A DNA stretch of 64,000 bases from Shewanella sediminis HAW-EB3 (GTDB lineage Bacteria > Pseudomonadota > Gammaproteobacteria > Enterobacterales > Shewanellaceae). Below the pieces are notes generated by a model. It was not told where the DNA came from. It did not search any database and saw only the letters and a program-made list of their open reading frames with translations. Positions 27,732 through 40,545 of the stretch are shown here, piece after piece. Position 1 is the stretch's first letter. Each line of letters starts with the position of its first letter. Both the position numbers and the translations under genes were made by a program. The stretch is taken from assembly GCF_000018025.1 (NCBI RefSeq), contig NC_009831.1, forward strand, positions 930,001-994,000. Direction: 5' to 3'.

Positions 27732-28874
27732 GTGGCGATATCGGTAGCGGGGGGGGTTAGACCCGGGAAAGTCATAGAGATTGAGCATAGGCTATACCAA
27801 CAACTCATTGTTGGTAAACAAAAGTCTGGATCTATGTATGATGAGCTCGATGCCGAACTTGAGGCTGACGCGAGTAAGCTTGCTATCGAGCGGGAAGCCA
27901 TTCTGGAAAGATTAGCGAAGCAGATCCAGGCTAAACAGGTATTTGAAGAGGTTTCCACTCAACTGATAAACACAGTTAATAATGCCATAGGCCATCAGTT
28001 AGCTTCGCCCGATTCGATACTAACCTACTCGGGGATTAACGAAAATCAACTGCTTATTTTAGAGCTTTTGCAACGTAAAAATTTGGATCTTAATCGTCTT
28101 AGCCCACTTATAACCGAACAGGCTTGGCTTGCAAGAGATCTGCTTAATATTGTCAACAGCCCCTCTTTCAGACACCGTAGGCCACAACGCTCCGATGTTA
28201 AAGTTACCGATATTAAGCTGGTGCTTAACTTCATCGGTGTTGAAAATCTCAAATTACTGGTCCCCTATTTCTGTCTTCGAAATTGGCTACCCTCAGGCCA
28301 TGCGAATCTGTTGTGGACCACCAGAAAATTATGGCGTTATTCTGTTGTGAGTGCGATAGCAGCCCAAGCATTAGCAAAGCTGCATGATATGGATGGTTCA
28401 TTTGTTTATACCTGTACGTTGCTTAGTCAGATGGGCGCTTCCGTCGTACTAAAAAACAGCGCTAAGTTGTTCGAGGAGATCTGGGGGGAGTGGCTTCGTG
28501 AAGCCAGTGACAGTCGGGATAAAGAGCTTTATGATGCTGTTGTGGCAACAGAATTTCCAGCCCAAAAAGTATATCAATTAGTACTGCAGCATGGGAGTGC
28601 GCTCAATTGGCAACTGCTCTATCAATTGAATTTCGAAGACAGTGCAATGGCCACAGTTTTAGCCGAACTTGATAATAACCTGAGCTATAAAGAGTTATCT
28701 GATGGGGCGGCGATGGTGGCCCGAGCGAACTGTTTTGCCAAAATAGTCTTGCTGGAGGAGATGCGACAAATTACCCCTCAAGAGAAACGTATAATGTTCG
28801 ATTATTATGAGCTCTCTGAACAGGAAATCATTCGTTTAAAAGGCCAAAATTACCGTAAGTTAGATATCATTTAA
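27732..28874 (+). CDS. HDOD-domain signalling protein
   Basis: A 380-residue protein with an HDOD output-type domain (about 75-280; LLNIVNSPSF and LIGVENLKLLV-like segments), found in signal-transduction and motility regulation but lacking the HD phosphohydrolase motif. The start GTG at 27732 is preceded by GGAG about 11 nt away, a rather long spacing. An eight-G run (27749-27756) lies in the first codons and is a potential frameshift site. Single gene; partner unknown. Confidence 0.75.
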   Translation: MAISVAGGVRPGKVIEIEHRLYQQLIVGKQKSGSMYDELDAELEADASKLAIEREAILERLAKQIQAKQVFEEVSTQLINTVNNAIGHQLASPDSILTYSGINENQLLILELLQRKNLDLNRLSPLITEQAWLARDLLNIVNSPSFRHRRPQRSDVKVTDIKLVLNFIGVENLKLLVPYFCLRNWLPSGHANLLWTTRKLWRYSVVSAIAAQALAKLHDMDGSFVYTCTLLSQMGASVVLKNSAKLFEEIWGEWLREASDSRDKELYDAVVATEFPAQKVYQLVLQHGSALNWQLLYQLNFEDSAMATVLAELDNNLSYKELSDGAAMVARANCFAKIVLLEEMRQITPQEKRIMFDYYELSEQEIIRLKGQNYRKLDII

Positions 28875-30566
<1,692 letters not shown>

Positions 30567-30573
30567 ATGACTT

Positions 30574-30608
30574 AAAGAGTGCTGATTAATATCACGCACT
30601 CTTTTTTT
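30574..30608 (+). terminator. Rho-independent terminator after argD/astC
   Basis: Stem AAAGAGTGC/GCACTCTTT around a 12-nt loop, then a T-run. Lies between argD/astC and astA, so astA may have its own promoter or rely on read-through. Confidence 0.8.
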
Positions 30609-30701
30609 GTCATTGGGAATACTTGAACCTTAACGATGATCTGCTTGTCTTAGAATGGATAGGGATCGTTGAGCGACAAGTGAAAGTGAGGAGATCCTGA
30701 G

Positions 30702-33190
<2,489 letters not shown>

Positions 33191-33210
33191 GTAATAGGGC
33201 ACTGAGCTAT

Positions 33211-33255
33211 AAAAAATGAGGTGGGAAATATCGTTATGGTATTTCCCGCTTTTTT
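33211..33255 (+). terminator. Rho-independent terminator after astD
   Basis: Stem GTGGGAAATA/TATTTCCCGC region with a T-run from 33250, 20 bp after astD. Confidence 0.75.
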
Positions 33256-33299
33256 AGAGACACAGGAAAGAACACACCTCTACTCTCAGTAGACCTATC

Positions 33300-33362
33300 T
33301 CGTGAAAATAATAAAACACTTTTCGTGAAAATAATAAAAGACCTCTCGCGAAGAGAATAAAA
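33300..33362. repeat. Three 17-bp direct repeats, 23-bp period
   Basis: TCGTGAAAATAATAAAA at 33300-33316 and 33323-33339 are identical; a third, diverged copy is at 33346-33362 (TCGCGAAGAGAATAAAA). All start exactly 23 bp apart. They end 55 bp before the chosen start of the DUF1338 gene. Confidence 0.75.
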
Positions 33363-33417
33363 GATTTTGCCCACGCAACTTGCGATAGGCGACACGATGC
33401 CGTTAAGGAAGAAATTG

Positions 33418-34215
33418 ATGCACACAGATATTAACAAGCTTTTTGGATCCCTTTGGGATGATTACGTTGAAATGACGCCGTCAGCGGCTAAGGTTCATCA
33501 GCTCTTGTCCAAGGGCGACACCATTATTAACGACCATATTGCCCTGCGGACGTTTAATATTGAGAAGGTTAATTTGGCGGTATTGTCTGCCCACTTCGAA
33601 GCCTTAGGTTATGTTGATTGCGGCGATTATCATTTTGAAGCTAAGAAGCTTAAAGCCAAGCACTTTGAACACCCCGATGCGACTCAACCAAAAGTGTTTA
33701 TCTCTGAGTTGCTTGTTGAAGAGTTTAGCGGTGAGCTGCAGACAATAATCAAAGGGTTAGTCGCTCAAATCGAGGATTCAGCCACATCGGCCGACAATTT
33801 CCTCTATTCTGGCCGTCATTGGGAGCTGGATTACACCACTTATGAAACCTTACTTGCAGAGAGTGAATATGCTGCTTGGGTAGCCGCATTCGGCTACCGT
33901 GCAAATCACTTTACGGTATCAATTAATCACCTGCCCGGATACAGCAGCATTTTAGATGTCAATGAAACGCTTAAGAGGGGGGGCTTTGTTCTTAACTCTG
34001 CCGGTGGTGAGGTCAAAGGCTCAGCAGAAGTTTTGCTTGAACAGTCTTCGACTATGGCAGATAAGATAGAAGTAGTCTTTAAAGACACTCAGAAAGAGAT
34101 CCCAAGCTGTTTCTATGAGTTTGCCTTGCGCTACCCTAAGTCTGACGGAGAGCTTTACACAGGCTTTGTGGCAGCCTCAGCAGATAAGATCTTTGAGAGC
34201 ACTAATGCAAGTTAA
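33418..34215 (+). CDS. DUF1338 family protein, possible 2-oxoadipate dioxygenase/decarboxylase-like
   Basis: A 265-residue member of the DUF1338 family by overall pattern (DHIALRTFN near the N terminus, FGYRANHFTVSINHL near 165-180). ATG at 33418 has AAGGA (33405-33409) upstream; a longer in-frame start at 33367 has none. A longer member, HglS of Pseudomonas, converts 2-oxoadipate to 2-hydroxyglutarate in lysine catabolism, with the metal held by His and Glu. This short form may act on a related 2-oxoacid; not proven. Next to the ast genes, a catabolic setting. Confidence 0.72.
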   Translation: MHTDINKLFGSLWDDYVEMTPSAAKVHQLLSKGDTIINDHIALRTFNIEKVNLAVLSAHFEALGYVDCGDYHFEAKKLKAKHFEHPDATQPKVFISELLVEEFSGELQTIIKGLVAQIEDSATSADNFLYSGRHWELDYTTYETLLAESEYAAWVAAFGYRANHFTVSINHLPGYSSILDVNETLKRGGFVLNSAGGEVKGSAEVLLEQSSTMADKIEVVFKDTQKEIPSCFYEFALRYPKSDGELYTGFVAASADKIFESTNAS

Positions 34216-34255
34216 TGCAAGTTAATGCGAGTGCAAGCTAACGCGAGCTAATCAT
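34205..34255. repeat. 10-bp tandem repeat over the DUF1338 stop codon
   Basis: ATGCAAGTTA occurs twice in tandem from 34205 (the second at 34215), followed by degenerate copies (ATGCGAGTGCA, AGCTAACGCGAGCTAA). The first unit contains the stop codon at 34213-34215. Confidence 0.7.
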
Positions 34256-34272
34256 TGTCATAAGTTAGCCAT

Positions 34273-34303
34273 AAAAAAGGAGCCACAACGGGCTCCTTTT
34301 TTG
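34273..34303. terminator. Bidirectional terminator
   Basis: Stem AAAAAGGAGCC/GGCTCCTTTTT with a short loop and T-run, between the convergent DUF1338 gene and fbp. Confidence 0.85.
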
Positions 34304-34310
34304 TTACTTT

Positions 34311-34359
34311 GCTTATAGCTTATAGCTTATAGCTTATAGCTTATTGCTTATAGCTTACA
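34311..34359. repeat. Heptamer tandem repeat abutting the fbp stop
   Basis: Seven units of GCTTATA starting at 34311 (two with one substitution), ending two bases before the fbp stop codon at 34362-34364. Confidence 0.8.
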
Positions 34360-34361
34360 AC

Positions 34362-35351
34362 CTACAGTTGTGGCTCTTCGCTGTAATCTAAACCATGATA
34401 GTTCAGGCAGGCGTCGACTTCGTTAGCCGAACCTAAGATGACAGCCACACGCTGATGGATTTCACTTGGCTGAATATCCATTATGGTTTCATAGCCTGTA
34501 GATGCCTTACCACCGGCTTGTTCAACTAGGAATGACATAGGATTCGCTTCATACATCAATCTTAGCTTGTATGGCTTCTGCGGGTTTTTATTGTCTGTCG
34601 GGTAGGTGAAGATACCACCACGTGAAAGGACGCGGTGAACATCGCCAACCATAGCCGCTATCCAGCGCATGTTGAAGGCTTTCTCTCTCGGACCAATAGT
34701 GCCAAGCAGCAGATCGCTGATGTAAGTCTGCATAGGCGCTTCCCAGAAGCGCTGGTTAGACATATTGATGGCAAACTCACCCGTATCTTTACTGATGCTC
34801 ATCGCTTCTGTGGTTAGCAAGTATTCATTGGTTTCTGGGTTTAAGGTGAAGAGTTGTACACCTTGGCCCGTTGTCAGCGCTAACATTGTCGATGGGCCAT
34901 AAAGCACATAACCCGCAGCGACTTGTTGGCGACCCGCTTGCAGGAAGCTGGACTCGGATAGCTCACCCGTTGGGGCTGGAAGCACCGAAAAAATAGTGCC
35001 CACTAACGAGTTAATATCTATGTTCGATGAGCCGTCGAGCGGGTCGAAACAGACCAGATACTCGCCTTTGTCACCGACTTCGACAATATAATCTTCCTCT
35101 TCCGATGCCAGACCGCGAACGGTGTCATCGCCCTTTAACGCATCTTTGAGCATATCGTTGGTGATAACGTCGAGTTTTTTCTGTGTCTCACCTTGAACAT
35201 TTTCTTGCTCAGTCGCACCGAGTACACCGGCAAGCGCGCCGTGGCGTACGGCATGACTGATCTCTTTGGAGGTGTTAGCTAAGGTATGAATAAGCTGAGT
35301 CAGAGAGGCATTTACCCCTTGTGAAGTCAGGTTTTGGGCCAAGGTCTGCAT
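34362..35351 (-). CDS. fbp: Fructose-1,6-bisphosphatase class 1
   Basis: Gluconeogenic Mg2+ phosphatase. The 329-residue chain has the metal-binding GLASEEED near 91-98 and [11 protein letters not shown] near 113-123, and the [10 protein letters not shown] substrate segment. Length is normal for FBPase I. It is convergent to the DUF1338 gene and stands alone. Confidence 0.96.
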   Translation of the reverse strand: MQTLAQNLTSQGVNASLTQLIHTLANTSKEISHAVRHGALAGVLGATEQENVQGETQKKLDVITNDMLKDALKGDDTVRGLASEEEDYIVEVGDKGEYLVCFDPLDGSSNIDINSLVGTIFSVLPAPTGELSESSFLQAGRQQVAAGYVLYGPSTMLALTTGQGVQLFTLNPETNEYLLTTEAMSISKDTGEFAINMSNQRFWEAPMQTYISDLLLGTIGPREKAFNMRWIAAMVGDVHRVLSRGGIFTYPTDNKNPQKPYKLRLMYEANPMSFLVEQAGGKASTGYETIMDIQPSEIHQRVAVILGSANEVDACLNYHGLDYSEEPQL

Positions 35352-35608
35352 GTTATTTCCTATGACAATTTCGAGTTTAGGTTCGAGTTGAGGTCGGTAA
35401 ACTTTTATTTGTGCGGATCATACCTGAGATCGAACCTTTTTTCAGCGTAGCCTGGGCCCAAATGTGTGGCAAATAACGACTGTTGTTGTTTTATCGGACT
35501 TTAGTGCACAATGACGGGCGATATTTTTGTTCAATCATCACAACATCCAGCGTGTGGTTGTGATGGTTGGCTGTATTACTAAGATAGATTTCAGTCCAGG
35601 AAATAATA

Positions 35609-37906
35609 ATGACAAAAAAATGGATAACCTCAGCTCTTATGGCGGTGCCTATGCTTCTATCCACCCAAGTTATTGCAAGCCAGAATCAGCTATCTCAAGC
35701 TGAAGTCAATCGAGGCATAGTGACGGGTGAGATGCTGAAAAAACTCTCGAAAGCGGGTAAATCCCCCCTGTCAATCGAGCGTATGTATGCCTCACCGGCG
35801 TTAGCGGGGACGAGTCCCCGAGGGCTGAAATTATCTCCCGATGGTAAAAGGGTCACCTATTTAGCCGGACGTCAGGATAATCAGCATTTTTATGACTTAT
35901 GGCAGATGAATGTCGAATCTGGAAAACAATCTATCTTGCTCGATGCCGATAAGTTAACCATAGGTGAGCTCTCCGATGAGGAGAAGGCGAGACGTGAACG
36001 CCAACGAATTTATGGCCAGGGGATCATGGAATATTTTTGGTCTGATGATAGTCAGGCAATACTAATTCCAGCATCCGGTGTCCTTTATTACTACTCATTG
36101 AGCGATAACAAGGTGACACTTCTACCTACAGGCGATGGGTTTGCTACCGATGCTCGCCTCTCACCCAAAGGGAAGTATGTCTCATTCGTGCGTGATCAAA
36201 ACCTATTTGTCTTAACGTTGAAAGATATGTCGCTGGTGGAGATGACAACGGACGGTGGTGGCGCGATTAAAAATGCCATGGCCGAGTTCGTGGCACAGGA
36301 AGAGATGGACCGCATGACGGGCTACTGGTGGTCGCCGGACGAGAGCGCCATTGCCTATACCCGAATCGATGAGTCTGATGTTGAACTGGTTACGCGTAAC
36401 GAGATCTATGCCGATGGCATCAAGCTGACCGAGCAACGTTACCCATATGCCGGTAAGAACAACGTTAAAATCTCATTAGGCATCGTAAAACTTACCAGCA
36501 AAAAAGTCAGTTGGGTCGAGCTTGGAAAAGAGCAGGATATCTACCTGCCCAGGGTGAAATGGTTACCCGATAGTAAACGCCTCTCATATCAGTGGCAAAG
36601 CCGTGATCAGCAGGTACTCGATCTTCGACTGGTTGATATCGAACGAACCGACACGTCTAAAAATCTGGTCGAAGAGCGAAGTGATGCCTGGGTAAATCTC
36701 AACAATGATCTGCACTTCCTGAAGCAGCAGGAGAGCTTTATCTGGGCCTCAGAGCGTAATGGTTTTAATCATCTTTATCTTATTAATTTAGATGGCGAAG
36801 TGAAGAAGCAGCTGACATCGGGCGGCTGGGTTGTCGATGGTGTTGAGTTTGTCGACGAGAAAGGGGGTTGGATCTATTTCACCGGCCGTAAAGATACCGC
36901 CGTTGAACAACATCTCTATCGTGTAGCCCTAACGGGTGGCGAAATTGAAGGTGTGAGTCAACGCCGCGGCATGCACTCACCGGTTTTCGCCGAGAAAGAG
37001 GCTGTATATCTGGATTATTTCAGCTCTCTGATGCAGCCTCCTCAAGTCAGTTTACACGGCGATAAGGGCCAACATCTTGCTTGGGTTGAACAGAATAAGC
37101 TGGATTCGACTCACCCACTCAATGAGTATCTGGGATTGTGGCAGGTGCCTGAATTCGGGCAGGTTAAGGCCGAAGATGGTCAATCACTTCAGTATCGCCT
37201 GTTTAAACCGATAAACTTCAATAAAGATAAGCAGTACCCTGTCGTAGTACGTGTCTATGGCGGCCCACACGCGCAGCTGGTCGTGAACAGTTGGAGCGAA
37301 CATGATTACTTTACTCAGTACCTGCTTCAGCAAGGTTTTATGGTATTCCAGCTCGATAACCGTGGCTCGGCTCACCGCGGAACCCGGTTTGAACATGTTA
37401 TCTACAAACATCTGGGTGAGGCGGAAGTTAACGATCAAAAAGCTGGTGTGGACTACTTAAGAACGCTGCCCTATGTGGATGGTGATAATATCGCGCTTTA
37501 TGGACATAGCTACGGTGGTTACATGGCTCTGATGGGGTTATTTAAGGCTCCGGATTATTTTAAGGCGGCAATCTCTGGTGCGCCGGTGACCGACTGGGCG
37601 CTTTATGACACCCATTATACCGAGCGCTACCTTGGCCATCCTGAAAAGAATGCTAAGGGCTATGAAGCCAGTAGTGTGCTTCCCTATGTGAAGAATTATC
37701 AATCGGGTCTGTTGATGTACCACGGCATGGCGGATGATAACGTGCTTTTTGAGAACAGCACTAAGGTTTACAAGGCGCTGCAGGATGAAGGTAAGTTATT
37801 TCAGATGATCGATTATCCCGGCTCTAAGCACTCGATGCGTGGTGAAAAAGTCAGAACACATCTGTATCGCTCACTGGCAAACTTTCTGGAAAGAGAGTTG
37901 AAGTAG
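35609..37906 (+). CDS. S9 family peptidase, dipeptidyl peptidase IV type
   Basis: Secreted exopeptidase cleaving X-Pro (or X-Ala) dipeptides from peptide N termini. The 765-residue protein has a signal peptide (about 1-23, ending IAS), an eight-bladed-propeller domain with a Glu pair candidate in EFVAQEEMDR (about 227-237), and a C-terminal hydrolase domain: Ser in GHSYGGY (about 634), Asp in MADDNVLFE (about 710), His in SKHSM (about 741). The EFVAQEEM helix corresponds to the N-terminal amine-binding Glu-Glu motif of DPP IV. Not linked to the 25-kb S9 gene in sequence class. Confidence 0.9.
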   Translation: MTKKWITSALMAVPMLLSTQVIASQNQLSQAEVNRGIVTGEMLKKLSKAGKSPLSIERMYASPALAGTSPRGLKLSPDGKRVTYLAGRQDNQHFYDLWQMNVESGKQSILLDADKLTIGELSDEEKARRERQRIYGQGIMEYFWSDDSQAILIPASGVLYYYSLSDNKVTLLPTGDGFATDARLSPKGKYVSFVRDQNLFVLTLKDMSLVEMTTDGGGAIKNAMAEFVAQEEMDRMTGYWWSPDESAIAYTRIDESDVELVTRNEIYADGIKLTEQRYPYAGKNNVKISLGIVKLTSKKVSWVELGKEQDIYLPRVKWLPDSKRLSYQWQSRDQQVLDLRLVDIERTDTSKNLVEERSDAWVNLNNDLHFLKQQESFIWASERNGFNHLYLINLDGEVKKQLTSGGWVVDGVEFVDEKGGWIYFTGRKDTAVEQHLYRVALTGGEIEGVSQRRGMHSPVFAEKEAVYLDYFSSLMQPPQVSLHGDKGQHLAWVEQNKLDSTHPLNEYLGLWQVPEFGQVKAEDGQSLQYRLFKPINFNKDKQYPVVVRVYGGPHAQLVVNSWSEHDYFTQYLLQQGFMVFQLDNRGSAHRGTRFEHVIYKHLGEAEVNDQKAGVDYLRTLPYVDGDNIALYGHSYGGYMALMGLFKAPDYFKAAISGAPVTDWALYDTHYTERYLGHPEKNAKGYEASSVLPYVKNYQSGLLMYHGMADDNVLFENSTKVYKALQDEGKLFQMIDYPGSKHSMRGEKVRTHLYRSLANFLERELK

Positions 37907-37923
37907 GGGGAGTCAATAAGAGT

Positions 37924-37951
37924 CTAGGTTCTAGGTTCTAGGCTCTAGGAC
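37924..37951. repeat. Heptamer tandem repeat after the DPP IV gene
   Basis: Four tandem units from 37924: CTAGGTT, CTAGGTT, CTAGGCT, CTAGGAC. Begins 17 bp after the stop codon of the peptidase. Confidence 0.75.
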
Positions 37952-37955
37952 CCAG

Positions 37956-38057
37956 GACGCTCACTACGTGAGCTAATCGACGCCAGCGTTGCTGGCTGTA
38001 GAATCTAAGATGACACTCACTGCGTGAGTTAATCGATGCCAACGTTGTTGGCTGTAG
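37956..38057. repeat. Tandem double-hairpin element with covarying stems
   Basis: Two 46-bp copies (37956-38001 and 38012-38057), period 56 bp. Each has hairpin A (GCTCAC-TAC-GTGAGC, and ACTCAC-TGC-GTGAGT) and hairpin B (GCCAGC-GTT-GCTGGC, and GCCAAC-GTT-GTTGGC). Of six differences between copies, four form two compensatory pair changes. Confidence 0.85.
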
Positions 38058-38192
38058 GAAAGGGATTATGTCGAATGCTTGTAGCTTTATCTTTTCCGAT
38101 TAGAGCCTAGCTCGTCCAATAGGCGCAAGCCGTCCGCGAAACGATAGGTCGAAGGCTGACATCTTTGTTTTTTTCGATCTTAGAATTTCGAA

Positions 38193-38263
38193 CTTCATAA
38201 ATGTTTCAGACACAACGAAGATTTTATACCGTCCATGGTAAATCTTCATAAATGTTCCAGACA
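38193..38263. repeat. Pair of 20-bp direct repeats
   Basis: CTTCATAAATGTTTCAGACA at 38193-38212 and CTTCATAAATGTTCCAGACA at 38244-38263, 51 bp apart, one mismatch. Confidence 0.8.
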
Positions 38264-38264
38264 T

Positions 38265-38294
38265 AAAAAAGCCAGTCGTTAGACTGGCTTTTTT
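38265..38294. terminator. Bidirectional terminator between DPP IV region and arcA
   Basis: Stem GCCAGTC/GACTGGC at 38271-38288 with A-run before and T-run after. On the minus strand it closes arcA. Confidence 0.9.
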
Positions 38295-38334
38295 AATGGA
38301 TAGCAAGATAAGCGCTAGCTTTATGCTTATTCCT

Positions 38335-39054
38335 TTATGCTTCTTCTAGGTTACCGCAGAAACGATAACCTTCACCGTGGATCGTTGCGATGATTTCTGG
38401 CGTATCAGGTAAGCTTTCAAAGTGCTTACGGATACGACGAATAGTTACATCGACAGTACGGTCATGTGGCTTAAGCTCGCGACCAGTCATCTTCATCAGA
38501 AGGTCGGCACGGCTTAGGATCTTGCCTGGGTTCTCAACGAAGTGCAGCATAGCGCGGAATTCGCTACGTGGCAGCTTGTAAGATTCACCTTGTGGGCTAA
38601 CCAAAGAACGGCTGTTAATTTCAAGGCTCCAACCGTTGAAGCGATAGTACTCAACGGCACTCTTCTCTTCTGATTCGGCGCCAGTGCTGTTAACGCGAGT
38701 CAACAGGTTACGTGCACGGATAGTCAGCTCACGTGGGTTGAATGGCTTAGTGATGTAATCATCAGCACCAATCTCCAGACCCAAAATCTTATCAACTTCA
38801 TTGTCACGACCCGTTAGGAAGATCAGACCAATGTTATTGATTTCACGAAGTTCACGTGCTAACAAAAGACCGTTTTTACCAGGAAGGTTGATATCCATAA
38901 CAACCAAGTTGATTTTGTTTTCCTGCATGGCTTTATGCATCTCTGCGCCATCATTGGCTTCAGTTACCACATATCCTTCGGCCTCGAAAATACTTCTTAG
39001 CGTGTTCCGGGTAACGGCTTCATCTTCAACGATCAGAATGTGCGGGTTTTGCAT
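38335..39054 (-). CDS. arcA: Two-component response regulator ArcA
   Basis: Global regulator of respiratory and fermentative genes. The 239-residue protein has a receiver domain (acidic pocket E10/D11, phosphoacceptor Asp54 in [10 protein letters not shown], the LTGRD and DDYITKPF motifs) and a C-terminal OmpR-type winged helix ([17 protein letters not shown]). The sequence follows ArcA rather than other OmpR-family members. In Shewanella the sensor ArcB is split into HptA and a separate kinase, known from other strains; neither is in the window. Downstream is a bidirectional terminator. Confidence 0.96.
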   Translation of the reverse strand: MQNPHILIVEDEAVTRNTLRSIFEAEGYVVTEANDGAEMHKAMQENKINLVVMDINLPGKNGLLLARELREINNIGLIFLTGRDNEVDKILGLEIGADDYITKPFNPRELTIRARNLLTRVNSTGAESEEKSAVEYYRFNGWSLEINSRSLVSPQGESYKLPRSEFRAMLHFVENPGKILSRADLLMKMTGRELKPHDRTVDVTIRRIRKHFESLPDTPEIIATIHGEGYRFCGNLEEA

Positions 39055-39488
39055 ATTAATTTACCTAATTTGTTCAAATCTGTTCTAACCATGAGCGTGT
39101 AATATCTTGGCGATAGTGACGCTCGAACTTGTCATGTTGACTATTTACTGCTCTAGTAGGTGCTTTCAAAACTGGCCTGAAACAGCAACACGCTTCCATG
39201 ATTAGTAAAGTATGCGTATCTCAATAAATGTAACGCGAGCTGTATCCACTTCGATTAACAATAGCGGAGATTAGTTCCCCTAGAATTAAATTTTTTTGAA
39301 GTTAAGATGTGAAACTCAATATAGTTCACATTTTATACAGGAATCTGGCTAACTCTTTGTTCACTGTCAGATCTATTTGTAACAAAAAGCTTCTTACCTT
39401 TTAGTGATGGTAAGCGAATCAACACAGACTATTGTACTCGTTTTAGGCATTTGTTAACAAATGAAATGTTAACAAATTTATCCGTGGA

Positions 39489-39504
39489 TATGATCTAAAT
39501 CACA
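39489..39504. promoter_or_regulatory. FNR/CRP-like site
   Basis: TATGA-TCTAAA-TCACA is a CRP-like arrangement; inside it TGAT-CTAA-ATCA fits the FNR core TTGAT-N4-ATCAA in both inner half-sites. Either CRP or EtrA/Fnr could bind. Confidence 0.5.
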
Positions 39505-39553
39505 CTGACTGCTGTAAGTGGCTGATTTTGTTGAGTGCGGTAAAAAATTGTGG

Positions 39554-39569
39554 TGTGACCTGTGTCACG
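39554..39569. promoter_or_regulatory. CRP-like site upstream of the DUF3293 gene
   Basis: TGTGA-CCTGTG-TCACG matches the CRP consensus TGTGA-N6-TCACA with one mismatch. Its centre (39561.5) is about 46 bp before the likely start of transcription, near a class II position, and the -10 TATAAT at 39596 lacks a good -35. Confidence 0.6.
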
Positions 39570-39632
39570 CCGCTGGGAAGATATATTGGATTTGCTATAA
39601 TCTTCTGAATCAAATTGGGGAACATGATCCAG

Positions 39633-40070
39633 ATGAGTGAGTCAAACAGCCAGTGGCAATGCTATCAAGAAGCAGAGTTTCTTTTTACACAAGCATTATC
39701 CTCTGAACTTTCATTTGCAATAATTACCGCACATAACCCAAAAGGGCAGATCCTCTCAGCCTGCCAAAATCGTCTTCTCGACAGACGGCTTCAATTCGAA
39801 ATTCAACAATTGCATAGGCCCTATCGTGCCATGATTGGTGCCTCAGCCGATCGCTGTCATATGGAGAAGAGTTGGGCCGTTTCGATAGATAAGGCATCAG
39901 CAATACGACTTGGTTGTCAATTTAATCAAAATGCGATCTATTTTGTCGAGCATGATAAATTGCAACTGGTCCCCTGCCTTTTATCCAAAACTAAACAGCA
40001 AGAAGAGGTGGTGATCGGCCCTTTTTCACCCCGGGTACGTTTAGTTAACGAGCTGCCTGATTTTGACTAA
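39633..40070 (+). CDS. DUF3293 family protein
   Basis: A 145-residue cytoplasmic protein of the DUF3293 type, recognised by FAIITAHNPKG, the EKSWAV segment and AIRLGCQFNQNAIYFVE. No known biochemical role. ATG at 39633 is preferred; GGGGA (39617-39621) is 11 nt upstream, while ATG at 39624 is too close to it. Divergent from arcA and probably under CRP control (see 39554-39569). Confidence 0.8.
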   Translation: MSESNSQWQCYQEAEFLFTQALSSELSFAIITAHNPKGQILSACQNRLLDRRLQFEIQQLHRPYRAMIGASADRCHMEKSWAVSIDKASAIRLGCQFNQNAIYFVEHDKLQLVPCLLSKTKQQEEVVIGPFSPRVRLVNELPDFD

Positions 40071-40164
40071 AGGTTAAGAGCACCTCTTTTTAATCTGAGA
40101 TCGCTTCTATCTATATGCGGAGGATGATTTTTTATCATCATTGGCACTTTGCCATCTTTATTTA

Positions 40165-40192
40165 TTGACTTAATTGGTCAAAATTTGATAAT
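40165..40192 (+). promoter_or_regulatory. Promoter of the lysC leader
   Basis: TTGACT (40165-40170), 16-bp spacer, GATAAT (40187-40192). Predicted start near 40199, giving a leader of about 350 nt with the riboswitch. Confidence 0.65.
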
Positions 40193-40237
40193 TTTTATAT
40201 TCCTTCTTCTGACACTTATTTAAGTGTTCGGAATTGG

Positions 40238-40412
40238 GTACAGAAGAGGAGCGTTAACTAGGTAGTAAGTTTGAAGAGGCCAAACTCTGATGACGACTTA
40301 TGAGGGAGATTAGCGCCGAGATATTGATATATTTTGACGTATACAATATCGGTCATTTGGGCTGAATCCCATCGATTGTCACCTGTTTATTGGTGGAGAG
40401 CTTCTGGTGATG
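40238..40412 (+). ncRNA. Lysine riboswitch (L box)
   Basis: Upstream of lysC the sequence follows the lysine riboswitch of E. coli lysC: an AGAAGAGG opening (from 40242), the AAGT bulge, CTGATGACG..TGAGGGAG, GCGCCGAG, then GGGCTGAATCCC and TTGTCACC, closing with CTTCTGGTGA. P1 pairs CAGAAG (40241-40246) with CTTCTG (40401-40406). After it a GGTGC/GCACC hairpin (40433-40451) and a second one around 40458-40476 precede lysC; neither has a clean U-run, so control of translation initiation is likelier than termination. Confidence 0.9.
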
Positions 40413-40545
40413 ATCGTCATTTCCCTTCTTGGGGTGCGTAATCTTTGCACCAGGCTCTTCGAACGAATTATGTTCGGAGCGTAATAATGATAGTTTTATA
40501 TCCCTGTTTTTCTGGCCTGTGTCTACTTTGTGTGGAGGCCGAGTC

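Larger units (their letters stand above)
37907..38334. other. Intergenic region between DPP IV and arcA
   Basis: No gene visible. It holds the heptamer repeat, the double-hairpin element, a pair of 20-bp direct repeats (38193-38212 and 38244-38263, differing at one base) and the bidirectional terminator at 38265-38294. Confidence 0.6.
39055..39632. other. Divergent regulatory region, arcA / DUF3293 gene
   Basis: A 578-bp non-coding region. Near 39452-39478 two TGTTAACAAAT units stand 16 bp apart. A FNR/CRP-like site and a CRP-like site lie at 39489-39504 and 39554-39569. A -10 TATAAT at 39596-39601 serves the rightward gene. Long leader for arcA is likely. Confidence 0.55.

Noticed and set aside
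40429..40545. In-frame extension of lysC upstream
   Set aside because: It overlaps the riboswitch expression platform; the ATG at 40546 has a good GGAGG site and the family's N terminus.
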